Positions 24,649-36,817 of a stretch of DNA of 64,000 bases are shown in pieces. The position numbers and the translations under genes were made by a program. The stretch's first letter is position 1. Every line of letters begins with the position of its first letter. A model generated the notes under the pieces. It searched no databases and was not told the DNA's origin. It saw only the letters and a list, made by a program, of their open reading frames with translations. The stretch comes from Branchiostoma floridae (taxonomy: Eukaryota; Chordata; Leptocardii; Amphioxiformes; Branchiostomatidae), in contig NC_049989.1 of the NCBI RefSeq assembly GCF_000003815.2, forward strand, positions 15,206,058-15,270,057, in the 5' to 3' direction.

Positions 24649-24770
24649 AATGAATAAATGAATGAATGAATGAAGACCTTTATTGCACATTTTTGCCACA
24701 CCGGGCTAAGTACAGGTCATAATAAGGCATGTTGAAAAGTTACAGTTAACAGTTAACAAAATGAGACTAT
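24649..24770 (-). mobile_element. 3' tail of a CR1-like LINE
   Basis: TGAA-repeat tail followed by GAAGACCTTTATTGCACA and AAGTACAGGTCA, the same 3' end as the LINE in gene D (27730-28858). It interrupts the AACCGCCAGGTG block of the inverted flank. Confidence 0.55.
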
Positions 24771-24979
24771 TGCTGGATAAATTCAACTTCTCCTCGCTTT
24801 TCTGCACATAATATTAACGTTATATTATGTTTTATGATCGATGGTTTGTCTAATTGCACTTGGAATGTCTAGTTGCTTTTCTACAGAACTTAGGTGAATG
24901 AAATAAGGAAGTTGGTTTTGTATAACCTTATACAGTTCATTTCTCTATTGCGTTGTTTTCTCAGTGAGTATTCTATGGT

Positions 24980-25200
24980 ACTTGGCCCAGAACCCAGAGG
25001 TCCTGGGTTTGTATCCAGTCATGCTACCGAACCCGTGCCCTTGGGAAAGGCATTTGATACGACTTTCCTCATTACACCCAGGTGTAAATATGGGTACCTG
25101 ACTTCGGTTTTGGACGTCCAAGGCGGTGACAGGAGTGGGATGGGTTCTGCCTTCCAATATCGTGGTCGAGACACTCTGGGCAATAACTTACTGTGCATTC
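24980..25200 (+). repeat. tRNA-derived SINE
   Basis: Contains GTGCCCTTGGGAAAGGCATT and GGTGTAAATATGGGTACCTG. Same family as the SINEs upstream of C, E and F, here in opposite orientation within the inverted block. Confidence 0.55.
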
Positions 25201-25670
25201 GTACTTCAATAATAATAATAACAATACCAATAGCGTACTGTTCATTGATTACCTTCTGTCAACCTTTTGAATATGGCAAGGCCAATAAGTTACTAACTCG
25301 ATTACAGTGTCACATTGTCTTTGTCTGTCTTAAATCAAACCAAATCAATAAAGATAAAGCGGACGATGTCCACTATCTTATAGGTCTTACGTTTCACTGA
25401 CTAGTCGACTTTAACCCTTACTCTAAGCGCTATGTCAAATCCGTCGAACGCAGGGACGCCGTTAACGTTAACTTGCCGCAGCTTCAATACCATTACTATT
25501 AAAGGTCGTATCTCACTGCACTTGGGGCACCGGTGCGGCACTGCGAGGTTCGAAAGATTACAGAGATGAAGAACGAATTTTCTCACGTTTTATACATTTT
25601 TGTTATCTTCTAAGTCATACTTTAACGTATTACGCGATATCTAGATTATAACAAATTGGCGAAAGCAGTC

Positions 25671-25748
25671 CGTAGATTGCCGTGAGACAAGCCTGTTAGA
25701 TCACTGAGGACGACCTAGCGTGCGTTTTCTCTCTTCTTAAGTTACGTG
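25671..25748 (+). other. Damaged leader exon segment of gene D
   Basis: Conserved leader block, but the donor GTGAG|GTAAGG has become GTGAG|GAATAC. A deletion of about 190 nt near 25666-25671 also removed the block that carries DR1 in B and G. D may use another start or the overlapping GTGAGG. Confidence 0.45.
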
Positions 25749-26618
25749 AGGAATACAGGCAGTGGAGCTACCCACAGTGAAGCTGGCCACGCTTGTCACC
25801 GGGCTGCGTCACTCACAAGTACGTGACCGTTTTTATCAGTTAACTATTGTCATATGGCACATCGATATCTTACGGGCCTTTCGTCATTCTGTTGAGGTTA
25901 AAAGTAAAGTACGCATTATAGAATGATAGAAAATACAGGCGGAGAAGACCTAGCGTTTAGCGAAGGAACAGATTGAATGGATAGGTGAGCGTGATCTCCA
26001 AGCAGATGATGTGTGATCTCTGGTAGCATTTTTAAAAGTATCAAAAGCAGAGGAGTGTAGTCGGCCTTGGCTTACCTTGGACTGTGTTTGGCTACCGGTA
26101 CTAGACACTCCTTTCCCGGCTTCACTCCTCTGCCAGCTTTTGATACTACCTTATGCTACCGTAGGATCTGCTTGGTTAAGGTGAGTTGGCTTTTTACTGG
26201 TTGTAGATCAAACATGGTGGATTTCTGTAACTGCGTCATGTGCCACAGAACGTGAGAGTCTAAAGTCTAAGTCTAACTGGGTGGGTGTCGGGAACACGCC
26301 AGAGGGTGGAACTTCTAGTAATTTCTGAAAAATCTTCTCAGTGTTTGGAAGGTTGCCTATGCGACGCCTTAAGATTAAGGAAGACTCAACGTGGACGGTT
26401 GTGGTTAGTCTTAGATTTAAGGGGAGTCGTTTTAAGAAAACTTTTTAATTTGGCTACGTGCGGACAAGCTCCGGAAATCGATTATGTTAATAAACAACAC
26501 CTTTGTATGACGTACATAGAATTTTGATACGCCGCGGTGCTCTTTTGCAAGCAAATGTTAAGACAAAGGTACCATGCAAACTTCTTATTATAATAATTGA
26601 TCTCCAGATTGAAATAAT

Positions 26619-26684
26619 CTCCAGATTTTAAGAAGAATCTTCAGATTTTCTGGGAAATTTGAAGATTCTTCTTAAAATCTGGAG
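26619..26684. repeat. Perfect 24-bp hairpin upstream of gene D
   Basis: Arms 26619-26642 and 26661-26684 are exact inverted repeats with an 18-nt loop. It lies in the leader intron, about 340 nt before the coding start. Confidence 0.8.
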
Positions 26685-27026
26685 TTTTCCAAAAAATCAT
26701 GGAAATTGAGTATGGAGTATTGAGTATCATGGAAGTTTTGCACAATGTATCAACTTCATAGGTATTACCTACCCTGTAAAGGGTTAGAAATGCTTGTTCA
26801 ATGTTCAATATTTGTCCAAAGTTAATTCTGCAGGTACTTTGGGAAAACGATGGGTTTACTGCATACTATGCGCACACATGCTAGTGTAAACAGTGCATAG
26901 TAATACCACAGAACAGAATTTTAGTCGGCCGCTCTGTTGATTTCACGCAAAGTCTGAGAAGCAAAGCATTAGATGAGTGTGGACTTAGGTGAAGATTTCT
27001 TTATTTTACCAACAGTCCTGCCTAAA

Positions 27027-30000
27027 ATGGGTCAGAAAGCGTCAAAGCCAACAAAAACCAGGTCTCAGAGTTTGACCAAAGGAAAAAGAAGGAAAGCCGA
27101 AGGTCCGCCACACCAAACGAGACCGCGGTCGGAAGAAACAAGAGAACATGGCGGAGATGCTGACGTGAGAAGCAATGTCTTGGACAATGAGGAACCAACA
27201 AACATCGCTCCTAGCCTTGACAATGAGGGTGAGGAAGGGGTCGGTACGTGTAAGGCCACTGACGTCGATCTTCATCATGATCAGGAATCCTACGACATGG
27301 CCTTACTAGCGCTGGATCAGGGGAGAGACACTCAAGTCTTGGACGGCGGGCGTGAATGCTACAATGACGGAGACGTGGTGGCGTTCTCAGAAACAGGTAG
27401 AAGAAATTATATTCCAGACATTTAAATTTCATGACCATATTTGTCCTTCCACATATACATTAGACGAACTCATTTTATTTTGTACAAATAGTTGCCTTTC
27501 TGTGCTTTGTACAGAAAATGCAGTGACCCAAATCACAAACTCTGGTCAAGTGAGCGGCCAAGGCAACAAGGTGATCAACATTGGGCCCCATTCCACCGTC
27601 ACTATCTTCGATGGAACATCCGATGAACCTAACGCAGGTGAGCGCTTAATAAAAAGGGTTACTGATGGCTCAATAAATCAAAGAAATAACCAAGCATGTG
27701 AACTTACTGAGTTGGTGAGGTCATTAATGAATGAAGACCTTTATTGTACATTCATACCCACTGGGTTTAGTACAGGTCACAACAAATGATACAACATGAT
27801 ATAATGATACAATGAATCTACACTACTCAAGGATCGTATTCTACTGCGTACATTCGGCTTCTTCTCGTTTCTTTGTGATATTGAAAATGTAAGAACAGAT
27901 ATGCTTTATAAGTAAAGGTTTGTCTAGATTCATAAGGAATATAAAATTGTCTATATTACTTAGTTGTATGAAGTAGGGGAACATGGATTCTATTAGTCTG
28001 TAGAGTTCAGCTCTCTCTTTCTTGTACAAACTACATTCTACTACAAAATGATGTTCGTCTTCTAACTTATCTAGATTGCAGTATCTACATATTCGTTGTT
28101 CTAGAGGAGTGCGGTTATGTCTTCCGGTTTCGATGTGTAATTTGTGGCAACTGACTCGTAGTTTTGTGACGGCCGTCCTGTGCCGAATATTGTCAATATC
28201 CAGGTATTGTTCCACATTATAAGTGGACTTGAACGGTCTGTAAGACCTCAATTTGTTTTTAGCGGATCCACCTTTGTTGTCATTGTGTATCTCTCTTAGA
28301 AAAGTTTGAAAATAAATGTCTTTCAGACGCTGATTGATAGAATTGATAATTTGAGACGAATTTGTATTGTGCTGTAGAGGACAATGCCATACATAACCAT
28401 AGCCGCATTCCTCCAGTGACTGGCGAACTCCTGACGCCCAACACTTGGCTCCAGCCTTGTCTAAATCTATCTGGCAAGAAAGAGCGTCTGACTGGAAACT
28501 GTCTGCTGGTACTTTCTGGCGAAGTCTAATTAAGTGTTTAATAGCATTTAGGGAGGCTTCCAAATGAATGGGGAACCTCCCTAACTCGGCTCTAGCGGCG
28601 AGGCCACTTGTGGATCTTGGCACGTGTAGGGTTTGCTTACAGAATTTTAGATGTAATGTTTCAATAGGACAGGATTTGGGGCTTTTAACAGAACCCCAGA
28701 TTTCCGATCCATATAGAATTATGGGCTTAACACATGTATCAAAAAGTTTGTTTCTGACAGACAAAGGAGCATCGGCTTTGTCTAGGGATTGATTTATCCC
28801 GAATAAAGCTTTCAGACCCTTACTGTACAAGTGTTTGTTGTTCGCCTTGAAAGTACTTATTAATGTACAGTTAAAAGAGCAGAGGGTCTAATATTGTACC
28901 CTGTGGAACCCTACTGGCGACCTTGACGGCTTCATATGTTCCGCCATCAAAGGCAACCCACTGTGTCCTCTCCTCAAGGAAGGAATGTCATTACACTATT
29001 TGGAGAAATAATATCCAAATTTAGCGAAACGACTTCTACCATTTAGCCAAAAAACTCCTACCATGTAGTGAAACAATTTGCCATGTAACCAAATCTACCA
29101 ATCGAATCAAATCGAACTGACAATGTAGCGAAACGACCTAGTACATGCAATGTAAAATTAAAACCAATCGTCAATTTGTTTGACTTTTTTCCAGTTCCCA
29201 ACACTGACAGTCCTGAAGATTTTCCCCTCGCTCAATGTCAAGATTCACTTAAGTCGTATTTCAAGACAAGACTGAGTTACCTTCAACCACTAGCGTGGAA
29301 TGAAGAGGTTGAGATTAAGATTGAAGACATCTTCACGACTGTAGACCTCGTGACGCGAACACAACAGGGAGGACACATTGAACGGCGCGCCCTCCCCTCT
29401 ACTGTCGACGCCTTGACTGCCAGGCCCGATTGTCCCCAGCCCCGGCGCATTTTGGTCGAAGGTAACGCAGGGATAGGGAAGACAACTGAAGTTTCTAAAC
29501 TCGCTTTTGACTGGGCAGAGGGGCGCTCTCCAGTTCTGGAAAAGTATGATCTGGTTTTCCCGATCGCACTGCGGAAGGTTGGCGAGTCACAGTCCCTCAC
29601 AGAGTGCATCTTCGACCAACTCCTACCAGAAGACGTGCCGTTTCAAGAGTCGGACTTAGAAACGTACTTGAAGGGGAATGACCGAGTCTTGATCATTCTC
29701 GACGGCTTCGACGAGTGGGCTAGGCATGAAGGGCATGACGTCACCAAACTTCTGACTGGTAGGCGATCCATTTCATACACAACATGAATGGGTGCCCTGC
29801 CCCCATGTGAGGACTAACATTGAACAACTGTTCTAAACAGGAACTAGAAAGACCGACATTTGCTTGAGAGCAAATTCAGCATTGAGGTCATTGGCCCCTG
29901 TGACCATTGGAAAATGACCCAAAAAATCATTTTGAAGTGGTTCCTGCCAAAAATCATTCATGGGTCATTTGAATAAATATCTAGTGTACCCCTGTAGCAA

Positions 30001-33000
30001 AACTTAGGCCATTGGTTGTAAACCAGTGAACAGGAGCCAAATGTGGCCTTTTTTGTAAAATGAATGGACTTTTCTAGCACACCCCATGTAAAATTGCAAA
30101 ATAGACCAGTCCAAAGATACACCCACTGAAACACTATATACTGGCATACAGTTCTGCAAGTGAAAAAGCTGAACATGGGGTCAACGACCTTGACGTCATT
30201 GATCCTGTGGCCATCGGAAAAATGACCCAAAATATCCCCCTTAAATCGTTTTGAAGTGGTTTATGCCAGAAATAATACATGTGTACATGAGTCATTTGAA
30301 TGAATATGTAGTGCAGCCCTGTACCAAAATTTAGGTCATTTGGTTGCAAAACCAGTGTACAGGAGCCAAAAGTGTCATTTTTTTGTCAAAAAATGACCAC
30401 AAAATCGGAAAATTACGCATTTAGTTGTACTGTATGCCAAAAGTGTTGAATCCATGTGCGCATATATAAAGTACACTTCTATGCCAGATTTCAGCTCAAT
30501 TGGTTGTAAAACCAGGGTACAGGAGCCAAAAATGTCCTTTTTTGTCAAAAAATGGCCAAAGGCATTTTGGTGTACTGTATTCCAAAACAGTTATTGACTT
30601 CATGTGGGCATATGATCAAGGCACCTCTGTACCAAATTTCAGGTCATTCTGATGTAATTCCATGGTACAGGGGCAAAAATATACACATTTGGTCTAAAAA
30701 TTGCCAAAAAAACTTCAATCTAAAACTAAAATCAATTTAGGGGCAGATATAAAAAACTCTGGGGGTATTGTCCCACTCTACCCTTGTGCCAAATTTCAAG
30801 TCATTCGGTTCAGGAACGACGGAGATACCGTGTTTTGAAGATTTGACAGGAGAAAGAAAGAAAGAAGAAGAAGAAACATTACGAGTACAATATATTTCAC
30901 CGTAGCTATGGTATGGCTGTAATATAATTACAAAGACAATATTTTCAGCCATATCTATGGTATGGCTGAAATATAAGTACAAAATATCAACGTTGGTCAG
31001 ACAATTTTGAATTCTTTCCTTCTTTTTAGGTAAGATTTTCTGTGACTGTTGCCTGTTGGTGACCACCAGACCTTCCCACACCCCTCAGCTCCATCGTCTA
31101 ATGCGCGCATATATGCGTCCAGATACACAGGTGGAGATCACGGGCTTCAGTCAGGACAACATCCGCACTTACGTCCACAGGTTCTTCACGGGAGACGAGG
31201 CCAAGGCAGCAGCCTTAGTCAGCAAAATGGACTCCTCCCTAATCCCCACAGGAATTATGGCAACACCAATACTGCTTTTGTTGACCTGCATGATGTGGGA
31301 AGAGAAGCAGGATTTGGTGTTTGGAGGTCGAATCTTTCCCCTTTATGATGAGCTAGTTTCCTTCACCATAAGGCGACATTGTGTTAGGAACAACGTTGGT
31401 TCAAACCAAGATATTCCCGACAACATCAGAGACGCGTTGTTGTGTGCCGGGGCTCTTGCTTTCAATGGCTTGATAGAGAATAATCTTGTATATAGCAAAG
31501 AATATGTGGTTAAGTATTGTGGTGAAGAAAGTTTGCAGGAGCTTGTGTTGTTGGGGATCCTTCATAGACAAGAAAGTCCCTCCAGACTCAACCCTTCTGA
31601 CCAGTTTTCTTTTTCCCACAAAACGATGCAGGAATATTTCGCAGGGTTGTATTTCGCAAAAAGGCTTCAAGACGAAGCAGCACAAAAGCCAACACTGAAC
31701 ACGTACCTAAAAACGGCTCAAAGTGTGCGTGACTTGGAAAACATGGTCATTTTTGCATGTGCGAGGTTAGGACCTGAAGCAGATGTTATGTTGGCTCATC
31801 TTGTCAAAATCTACCATGAGGACGTAGAATATTTGTCTAGTGGCTTTCCAAAACTTTTGTACTTATCCCGTTCTGAGTATTCTAAATGTCGGGCTTCGGG
31901 GACTGAAGAAGGGTTTTTGAGTCCTACTGATTTAGCTTACTTTCGCTACCAGACATACATGGAGATCGCACTGTTGTGCTTCTACGAAAGTGGTTGTCTC
32001 ACACAGGTAGAGAACATCTTTCCAGCCAAAGGTGTTATTCAGTTTTCAGGTGTAGGCCCTCGTGTCTACAACGCCTTGGAACACGTTCTGAACAAAATTC
32101 AACCCCAATCCCTTAGAAGTATAAAATCCCTCAGGTTGATGCGTACCACGCAATGCTTTGTCAGTCCCGTCATTGACTACTTGAAGATGATGAATTTGTC
32201 TGAGTTGATCCTTTTTGATGCTTGTCTTGGAGGTCATGACCCCAACACAGGACCTTGTGCCCGCCTGGCACAACAGCTGCCTTACCTCACAAATTTGAGG
32301 AAGCTTGATTTGTCTTGGAACGATCTTCTCTGCTCAGACCTACTTGTGTTATTGCCTTCCTTGAAGATGTTGGTGGAGCTTGAAGAGTTGTATCTCTCTG
32401 GTAACAAACTAACAGGTTGTGGAAAGGAAATCTCAGAATTGCCAAGCTCCTTAAGGAACCTCAAAGTCCTGAAGGTGTCATATTGCGATCTTAGTCTGGA
32501 GGACGTTCTTCAAATAGGTAAGCGCACGCTCTTATCCATCTCATTGTTTTACATCAAGACCTTTCTAGAATTCCTTATTCATGCACCACTTGCCTGGTAC
32601 AAAATTGATGAAACGTGTTGTCTACTGTTTAAAAGTACTTTTCAATTAATTTTTGAATTAATTAATTTATTTATTTATTTGCAAATCCATGCCCGTAGGC
32701 TAATTGCAATGATACAGACAGTGAAAAGTAACAAGTGTCTATTCTAAATACACACACGTCGGCTATCTATGTACATGCTTCTACTTTCTTTACTGGGTGG
32801 TTTGACTTCTTCTTTGGAGGCAGTGGCTGATGAAAAGTCCCACTTCTTTAATGATTAGTGGGTTCTGTGATGTTAACAGAAATATAGTTTTTTTGAGGTC
32901 TACTAACTACAGATTAATAATCTAACGATCTCATGTTTTCCAAGTAATTTGTATCTCATTGGAATGCAACTATTTACAAAGAAGTCTCTTATTAACATAA

Positions 33001-33379
33001 TTTGTATTAGAATCACCTGTTGAATAACAAATATACTTCTTCATATTTGCTCATTAAGTATGTGTTAATGAAGTCAAAATTTACATTACCATTGCCAAGT
33101 CTCATCCAGACCTACATACCATGTATCAAGTCAGACAATCCATCCAGGTATCCTAGAGTTATGTTAACAGACGGATAGACACACACAAACACGAACAGTC
33201 CAGACAGCATAACACTTTGGGCGAGGGTACTAATGCTGTTGTTTTCAATTTATGAAACAGCCACTGCAGTGGTGCAGTACTGCCCAAAGATGAAAGTGTT
33301 TGACTGGCGAGCCAATATGACAGGTCCGGACGACGGCTATCGGAAAGTTCGGGACGTTCTCAGGGGCTTAAAGTTATGA
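27027..33379 (+). CDS. NLR gene D: leader, RHIM-like motif, NACHT, LRR (intact)
   Basis: Coding exons: 27027-27396, 27515-27637, 29195-29758, 31030-32517 and 33261-33379; 887 residues, all introns phase 1. It starts MGQKASKP (myristoylation-type). Exon 2 has VINIGPHSTVTI. Exon 3 is one codon shorter at its start (NTDSPEDF) and keeps GNAGIGKTTE and LIILDGFDEW. Exon 4 carries an insertion giving RLMRAYMRPDTQ, shared only with E. LRRs include LTNLRKLDLSWNDL. The last exon ends at TGA 33377-33379. A LINE is inserted in intron 2 and a 1.1-kb repeat fills intron 3. The frame is intact, yet the upstream leader donor and DR1 site are damaged or missing, so expression is the open question. Confidence 0.9.
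27515..27637 (+). other. RHIM-like exon 2 of gene D
   Basis: A 123-nt exon. Peptide includes QVSGQGNKVINIGPHSTVTI; G+5 is Val and G+7 is Ile. Confidence 0.75.
27730..28858 (-). mobile_element. 5'-truncated CR1/Jockey-like LINE in intron 2 of D
   Basis: Minus-strand LINE 3' part. It ends in an ATTC-type tail and is flanked by ATTAATG duplications (27723-27729 and 28859-28865). Contains the C-terminal reverse-transcriptase reading frame listed separately. Antisense to gene D. Confidence 0.8.
27841..28830 (-). CDS. LINE ORF2 C-terminal fragment (329 codons)
   Basis: Open frame with LFDTCVKPIILYGSEIWG, the typical segment after the catalytic domain of non-LTR reverse transcriptases, and a C-terminal zinc-knuckle CRYCNLDKLEDEHHFVVEC (C-x2-C-x9-H-x4-C). 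The catalytic FADD box and the endonuclease are missing because the copy is 5'-truncated. The undisturbed frame suggests a recent insertion. It is not expected to retrotranspose. Confidence 0.75.
   Translation of the reverse strand: MYSKGLKALFGINQSLDKADAPLSVRNKLFDTCVKPIILYGSEIWGSVKSPKSCPIETLHLKFCKQTLHVPRSTSGLAARAELGRFPIHLEASLNAIKHLIRLRQKVPADSFQSDALSCQIDLDKAGAKCWASGVRQSLEECGYGYVWHCPLQHNTNSSQIINSINQRLKDIYFQTFLREIHNDNKGGSAKNKLRSYRPFKSTYNVEQYLDIDNIRHRTAVTKLRVSCHKLHIETGRHNRTPLEQRICRYCNLDKLEDEHHFVVECSLYKKERAELYRLIESMFPYFIQLSNIDNFIFLMNLDKPLLIKHICSYIFNITKKREEAECTQ
28872..28985 (-). mobile_element. Fossil reverse-transcriptase fragment in intron 2 of D
   Basis: The best preserved copy. The minus strand reads FLEERTQWVAFDGGTYEAVK and then VASRVPQGTILDPLLF, the GVPQG..LGPLLF region of a non-LTR reverse transcriptase. 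It is older than the adjacent LINE. Confidence 0.7.
29845..31015. repeat. Repeat block filling intron 3 of D
   Basis: About 1.1 kb of diverged units (AAACCAGTGTACAGGAGCC, CATGTGGGCATAT) ending with TTTCACC(A/G)TAGCTATGGTAT twice. Gene E has the same block at about 38480-39685; the other genes lack it. Confidence 0.55.
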
Positions 33380-34950
33380 CCTACTGGAGAGAGTACTAGA
33401 AAATCCTCTATCAGGTATGTGGCATCATTCCATGGGTACGTAGCCTGAGATGTGCATGTATGTACTGATTGAATTGAAATTACAGCAAAGGGCACGCAAA
33501 ACTGTATCTCCAAGCATAGGGTAGGCTTTGGCTGACATTTTAGACGCTTTGTCAGCCTATTCTGTCAGCTTTTCTTCACAAAATCTGACAAAATGGGAAG
33601 GCCTTACAGACAATCGTGTATAATATTCATATACCGAACCAATGCTTGTTATCAAAACCTGTGGAGGTACAACTATTGTCAATATTGGGCGATCTAGTGT
33701 ATTTCTATATTGTTTAATTGTTTATTATAAAGTAACGTTAGTATTATAATATTAAGAAGTCCAAAAAGGTGTGCCTTTGGGAACACCACTAATGCATGTT
33801 CTTTTAATTAATAAATCCGCAAGTATTCAACAAAACCTGATAACTGTGTCACCATTCTGCACCTGGAGTTACTATTTATCAAACTGCTATAAAATGACGG
33901 TCTTTCAACATATTTTTTCCTCCAGGAATCAATGGTTCATGGGCAGCCCGAACCTTCATCCTAGATCCCACACACCATTCGTCAGTCCAGCACCCGTCAT
34001 GCGTAAGGCAACGTCAAAATCCAAACACTAACTTAGTCTTTCACCCAATGTTTTCTGCAGCTGTATAGGCTATTTCCACTTATTATGTACATTTGATTTA
34101 TGAATCATGTAGTCAGTTATTAGTCATTTAGGGTGACAGAAATTGAAGTCAAGGTCCTCATCTACTTCGTGCACTATTTTTAATCAAAATGTTATCCATG
34201 AACTATCAGAGTTCTCACCATAGCTTTAATGATACTGGAATGAAAAACTGTCATTAGCTAGTCTAACAATTGTATATACATACTTTTAGTGACTTTAAAG
34301 GATAGGACTGTATGTAAAGGTTTGCACAGTTTGACTGTAAAGATAACCCTTGGTAACTTTTCACTCCATACAACTGCAAATAACAACCTAACAGCACCGG
34401 ACTATCAAATAATGAAGAAAAGCAACAAATATTGAAACAAACTACATTGTGTATTGTCAAGAGAGTCTTAGAAAACTGAAGTGGACGGTATTTATGGAGA
34501 TCAGAGACAAAAAAATGGATCAGTGCGTGTATGGGAATACCATTATGTCATATAATCTCATTCCATTGTATATACGTGCATTTACAATAACTGCTAATAC
34601 ATGTATATATATGTATATGAGATAATTATAAGTTAGCCAAGATACACTGAAAACAACAAACTCTAAAAATACATACATCTGTATTGTCTATTTTCGTGTA
34701 CCTTTTCATCACAGTGTTAACGTTACTGGTACAAACTACCGTGAGGATTTGAGATATTTGACAGATTGATGAAAATTGTAGGACTAATAAGTTTTTGTAA
34801 AGTAACAGTAACGTACCAAAGACGTGAACACAAAATTTTAAACAAAAGTACGACTTCTATGATCCTATACTTTGCCAAATGATGCCAACCTTTACTGATA
34901 CATGTGTATATTCTAAATGTTTATTACCTACACCAAGATTATGTTTTCAT
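33380..34950. other. 3' UTR and gene-free stretch downstream of gene D
   Basis: A 3' UTR donor at 33414/33415 and an acceptor at 33924-33925. The downstream type matches gene F (AACACCACTAATGCATGTTC) rather than the neighbouring genes. No coding exon seen. Confidence 0.5.
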
Positions 34951-34952
<2 letters not shown>

Positions 34953-34986
<34 letters not shown>

Positions 34987-35009
34987 GTGCGTGTTTGTGT
35001 GTGTGTGTA
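34953..35009. repeat. (GT)n microsatellite
   Basis: Nearly pure GT repeat. Gene F has a matching one at the equivalent position (43465-43542). Confidence 0.9.
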
Positions 35010-35279
35010 TGTCTAATTGTCAAAATGTGAAAATATCATTAAAGTCGATATGATCAGTGAACAACTTCCAAAACATATCTAGACGTCTCCACAGGAATGT
35101 ACACTTTTACGACGTAAGACGCTTTCGCTTTACGTTTTTTATTGATTTGCTTTAAGACAAGCAAGGACACTGTGGAAATACACTCCAGTTAGTAACTTAT
35201 CTTAGCAGTGCCATACGCAAAAGACATATAAAGGTAATCCTATAGCCATTTTATAGGGGCCATAGGGGCCATAGGGGCA

Positions 35280-35490
35280 GTGTCTCATGCACGATATTGA
35301 AAGGCAGAGCCATTCCCACTCCTTTCACCGCGTTTTGAATCCCCAAACGAAGTCAGATACCCATATTTACACCTGGGTGTAGTGGGAAAAGTCGAGTTAA
35401 ATGCTTTCCCAAGGTCACAGGACCGGTAGCATACCAGGATGGAACTCAGGACCTCTGGGTTAGGTTCTTGACCGAATACCCTTGTCCTTT
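35280..35490 (-). repeat. tRNA-derived SINE upstream of gene E
   Basis: Minus-strand SINE of the same family and position as those before C and F. Confidence 0.55.
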
Positions 35491-35647
35491 TTCTTAATTG
35501 TTCATCCGCATATAAGAATATGTGGCACCAGACCACACTGAGAACTCAACGTCGTACGATTCTTGAGACACAACTACAGACATTTGTATGATTTTGCCCA
35601 CATCGTTCTAAGCAAAGCAAGAACCGCCAGGTGTTTTGAAACGCAGG

Positions 35648-35660
35648 TGACCTTTGCCCC
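35648..35660 (-). promoter_or_regulatory. DR1 site upstream of gene E
   Basis: The minus strand reads GGGGCAAAGGTCA, an exact DR1 consensus match, 147 nt before the leader donor. Confidence 0.45.
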
Positions 35661-35720
35661 GGAGCTGTATTGTGTACAATAACCAGGAAGAGAAACGCGC
35701 TTCGCTTGACAGTCGTCCTC

Positions 35721-35807
35721 GGTAAATTGCAGTGGGATTTAGAATTGTACATGCCCCTTGGACCACTAAGGACAACCTGTTGTGCGTTTTCTCTTTCTGA
35801 GCGTGAG
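35721..35807 (+). other. Non-coding leader exon segment of gene E
   Basis: Ends GCGTGAG|GTAAGG (GT at 35808). It would splice to the acceptor at 36805-36806. Confidence 0.5.
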
Positions 35808-36485
35808 GTAAGGCTATAGAGGTACGTATTCCCCGTTAAAACCCCACTCCGGATACTGCTTACGTTGACAAGCTTAGAGCAGTTTAGAGTGCAGTGCAAG
35901 GGGTACATCTTATGCAGTGTAAGTACATGGTCTATTCGTGTGACGTTGATAAACTGAGCATTGATCTAACCCAAGACACAGATCAGCAAAGGAACAATGT
36001 CCTGTGGGGATCAAATGGTGGGTAGGAGACGAGCAGACAAGGCAGATACAACAGTGAGGTTCAAGTACCACCAAACTACGTTAAAGAGGGCTGACAGGAA
36101 TTTGGCATGATCGCTTGTTTGGCGGTACTTGAACCCCACTGTTACACAGAAAACGTGACTTCTAAGAATTTTCCCGCTGCAAGAAATAACTGTTCGTGTG
36201 TTCGAAAGGTTTTCAACCTTAGAATTAAGCATTTTGTATACGGCAGTGAATTCATTTTACGGAACTTGTTGGTCTGGTTACGTGGGGAAACCCCCTCCCC
36301 CATATCTCCCCGGGGATAACGAATACGTTCAACAACAACACCTTTGTATGGCCATAGTATGACATGTGAAATGTGATACGTCTGATTAATATTGTGTCCG
36401 AGGTGTGTAAACAAAGTTGAAAGACGCTGTCGTTTGGGAACACGGCAGGTATTACTGCATGCCATTGTACACTGCAGCGTGTATA

Positions 36486-36694
36486 CTGTAAATGCATTTA
36501 AGTTCGCGGGGATTTAATTTCGCGGTAGCGGGAAAAAATGACTTTTCGCGGTGGATTTAATTTCGCGGTAACACCATATACTGCAGTCTAATACCTTAAT
36601 AGAAAAATGTTCGCGGTGGATTTAATTTCGCGGTAAAGTGGTCGCCGCGAAAACCGCGAACATTAATCCACCGCGAACATTTGTGCATTTACAG
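36486..36694. mobile_element. TA-flanked MITE in leader intron of E
   Basis: Inverted ends CTGTAAATGC and GCATTTACAG with TA on both sides (36484-36485, 36695-36696). Contains TTCGCGGTGGATTTAATTTC-type units in both directions. Gene F has the uninterrupted site GTATACTGTAGTACAG near 45018, a clean empty site. Confidence 0.8.
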
Positions 36695-36817
36695 TACTGT
36701 AGTACAGTGGTCAGTAAAGAGCACATTGATTTCATGCATAAATCCAGGAAGCAGCAAGTTAGATGAGTGTGGACTTAGGATAAGATATCTTTGTTTTTAC
36801 CAACAGTCCTGCCTAAC

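Noticed and set aside
34953-35009. GT repeat as a regulatory Z-DNA element
   Set aside because: It is a plain microsatellite; nothing else supports a role.
36486-36694. CRISPR-like direct repeats (TTCGCGGTGGATTTAATTTC)
   Set aside because: Few units in mixed orientation inside a TA-flanked MITE of an animal genome.
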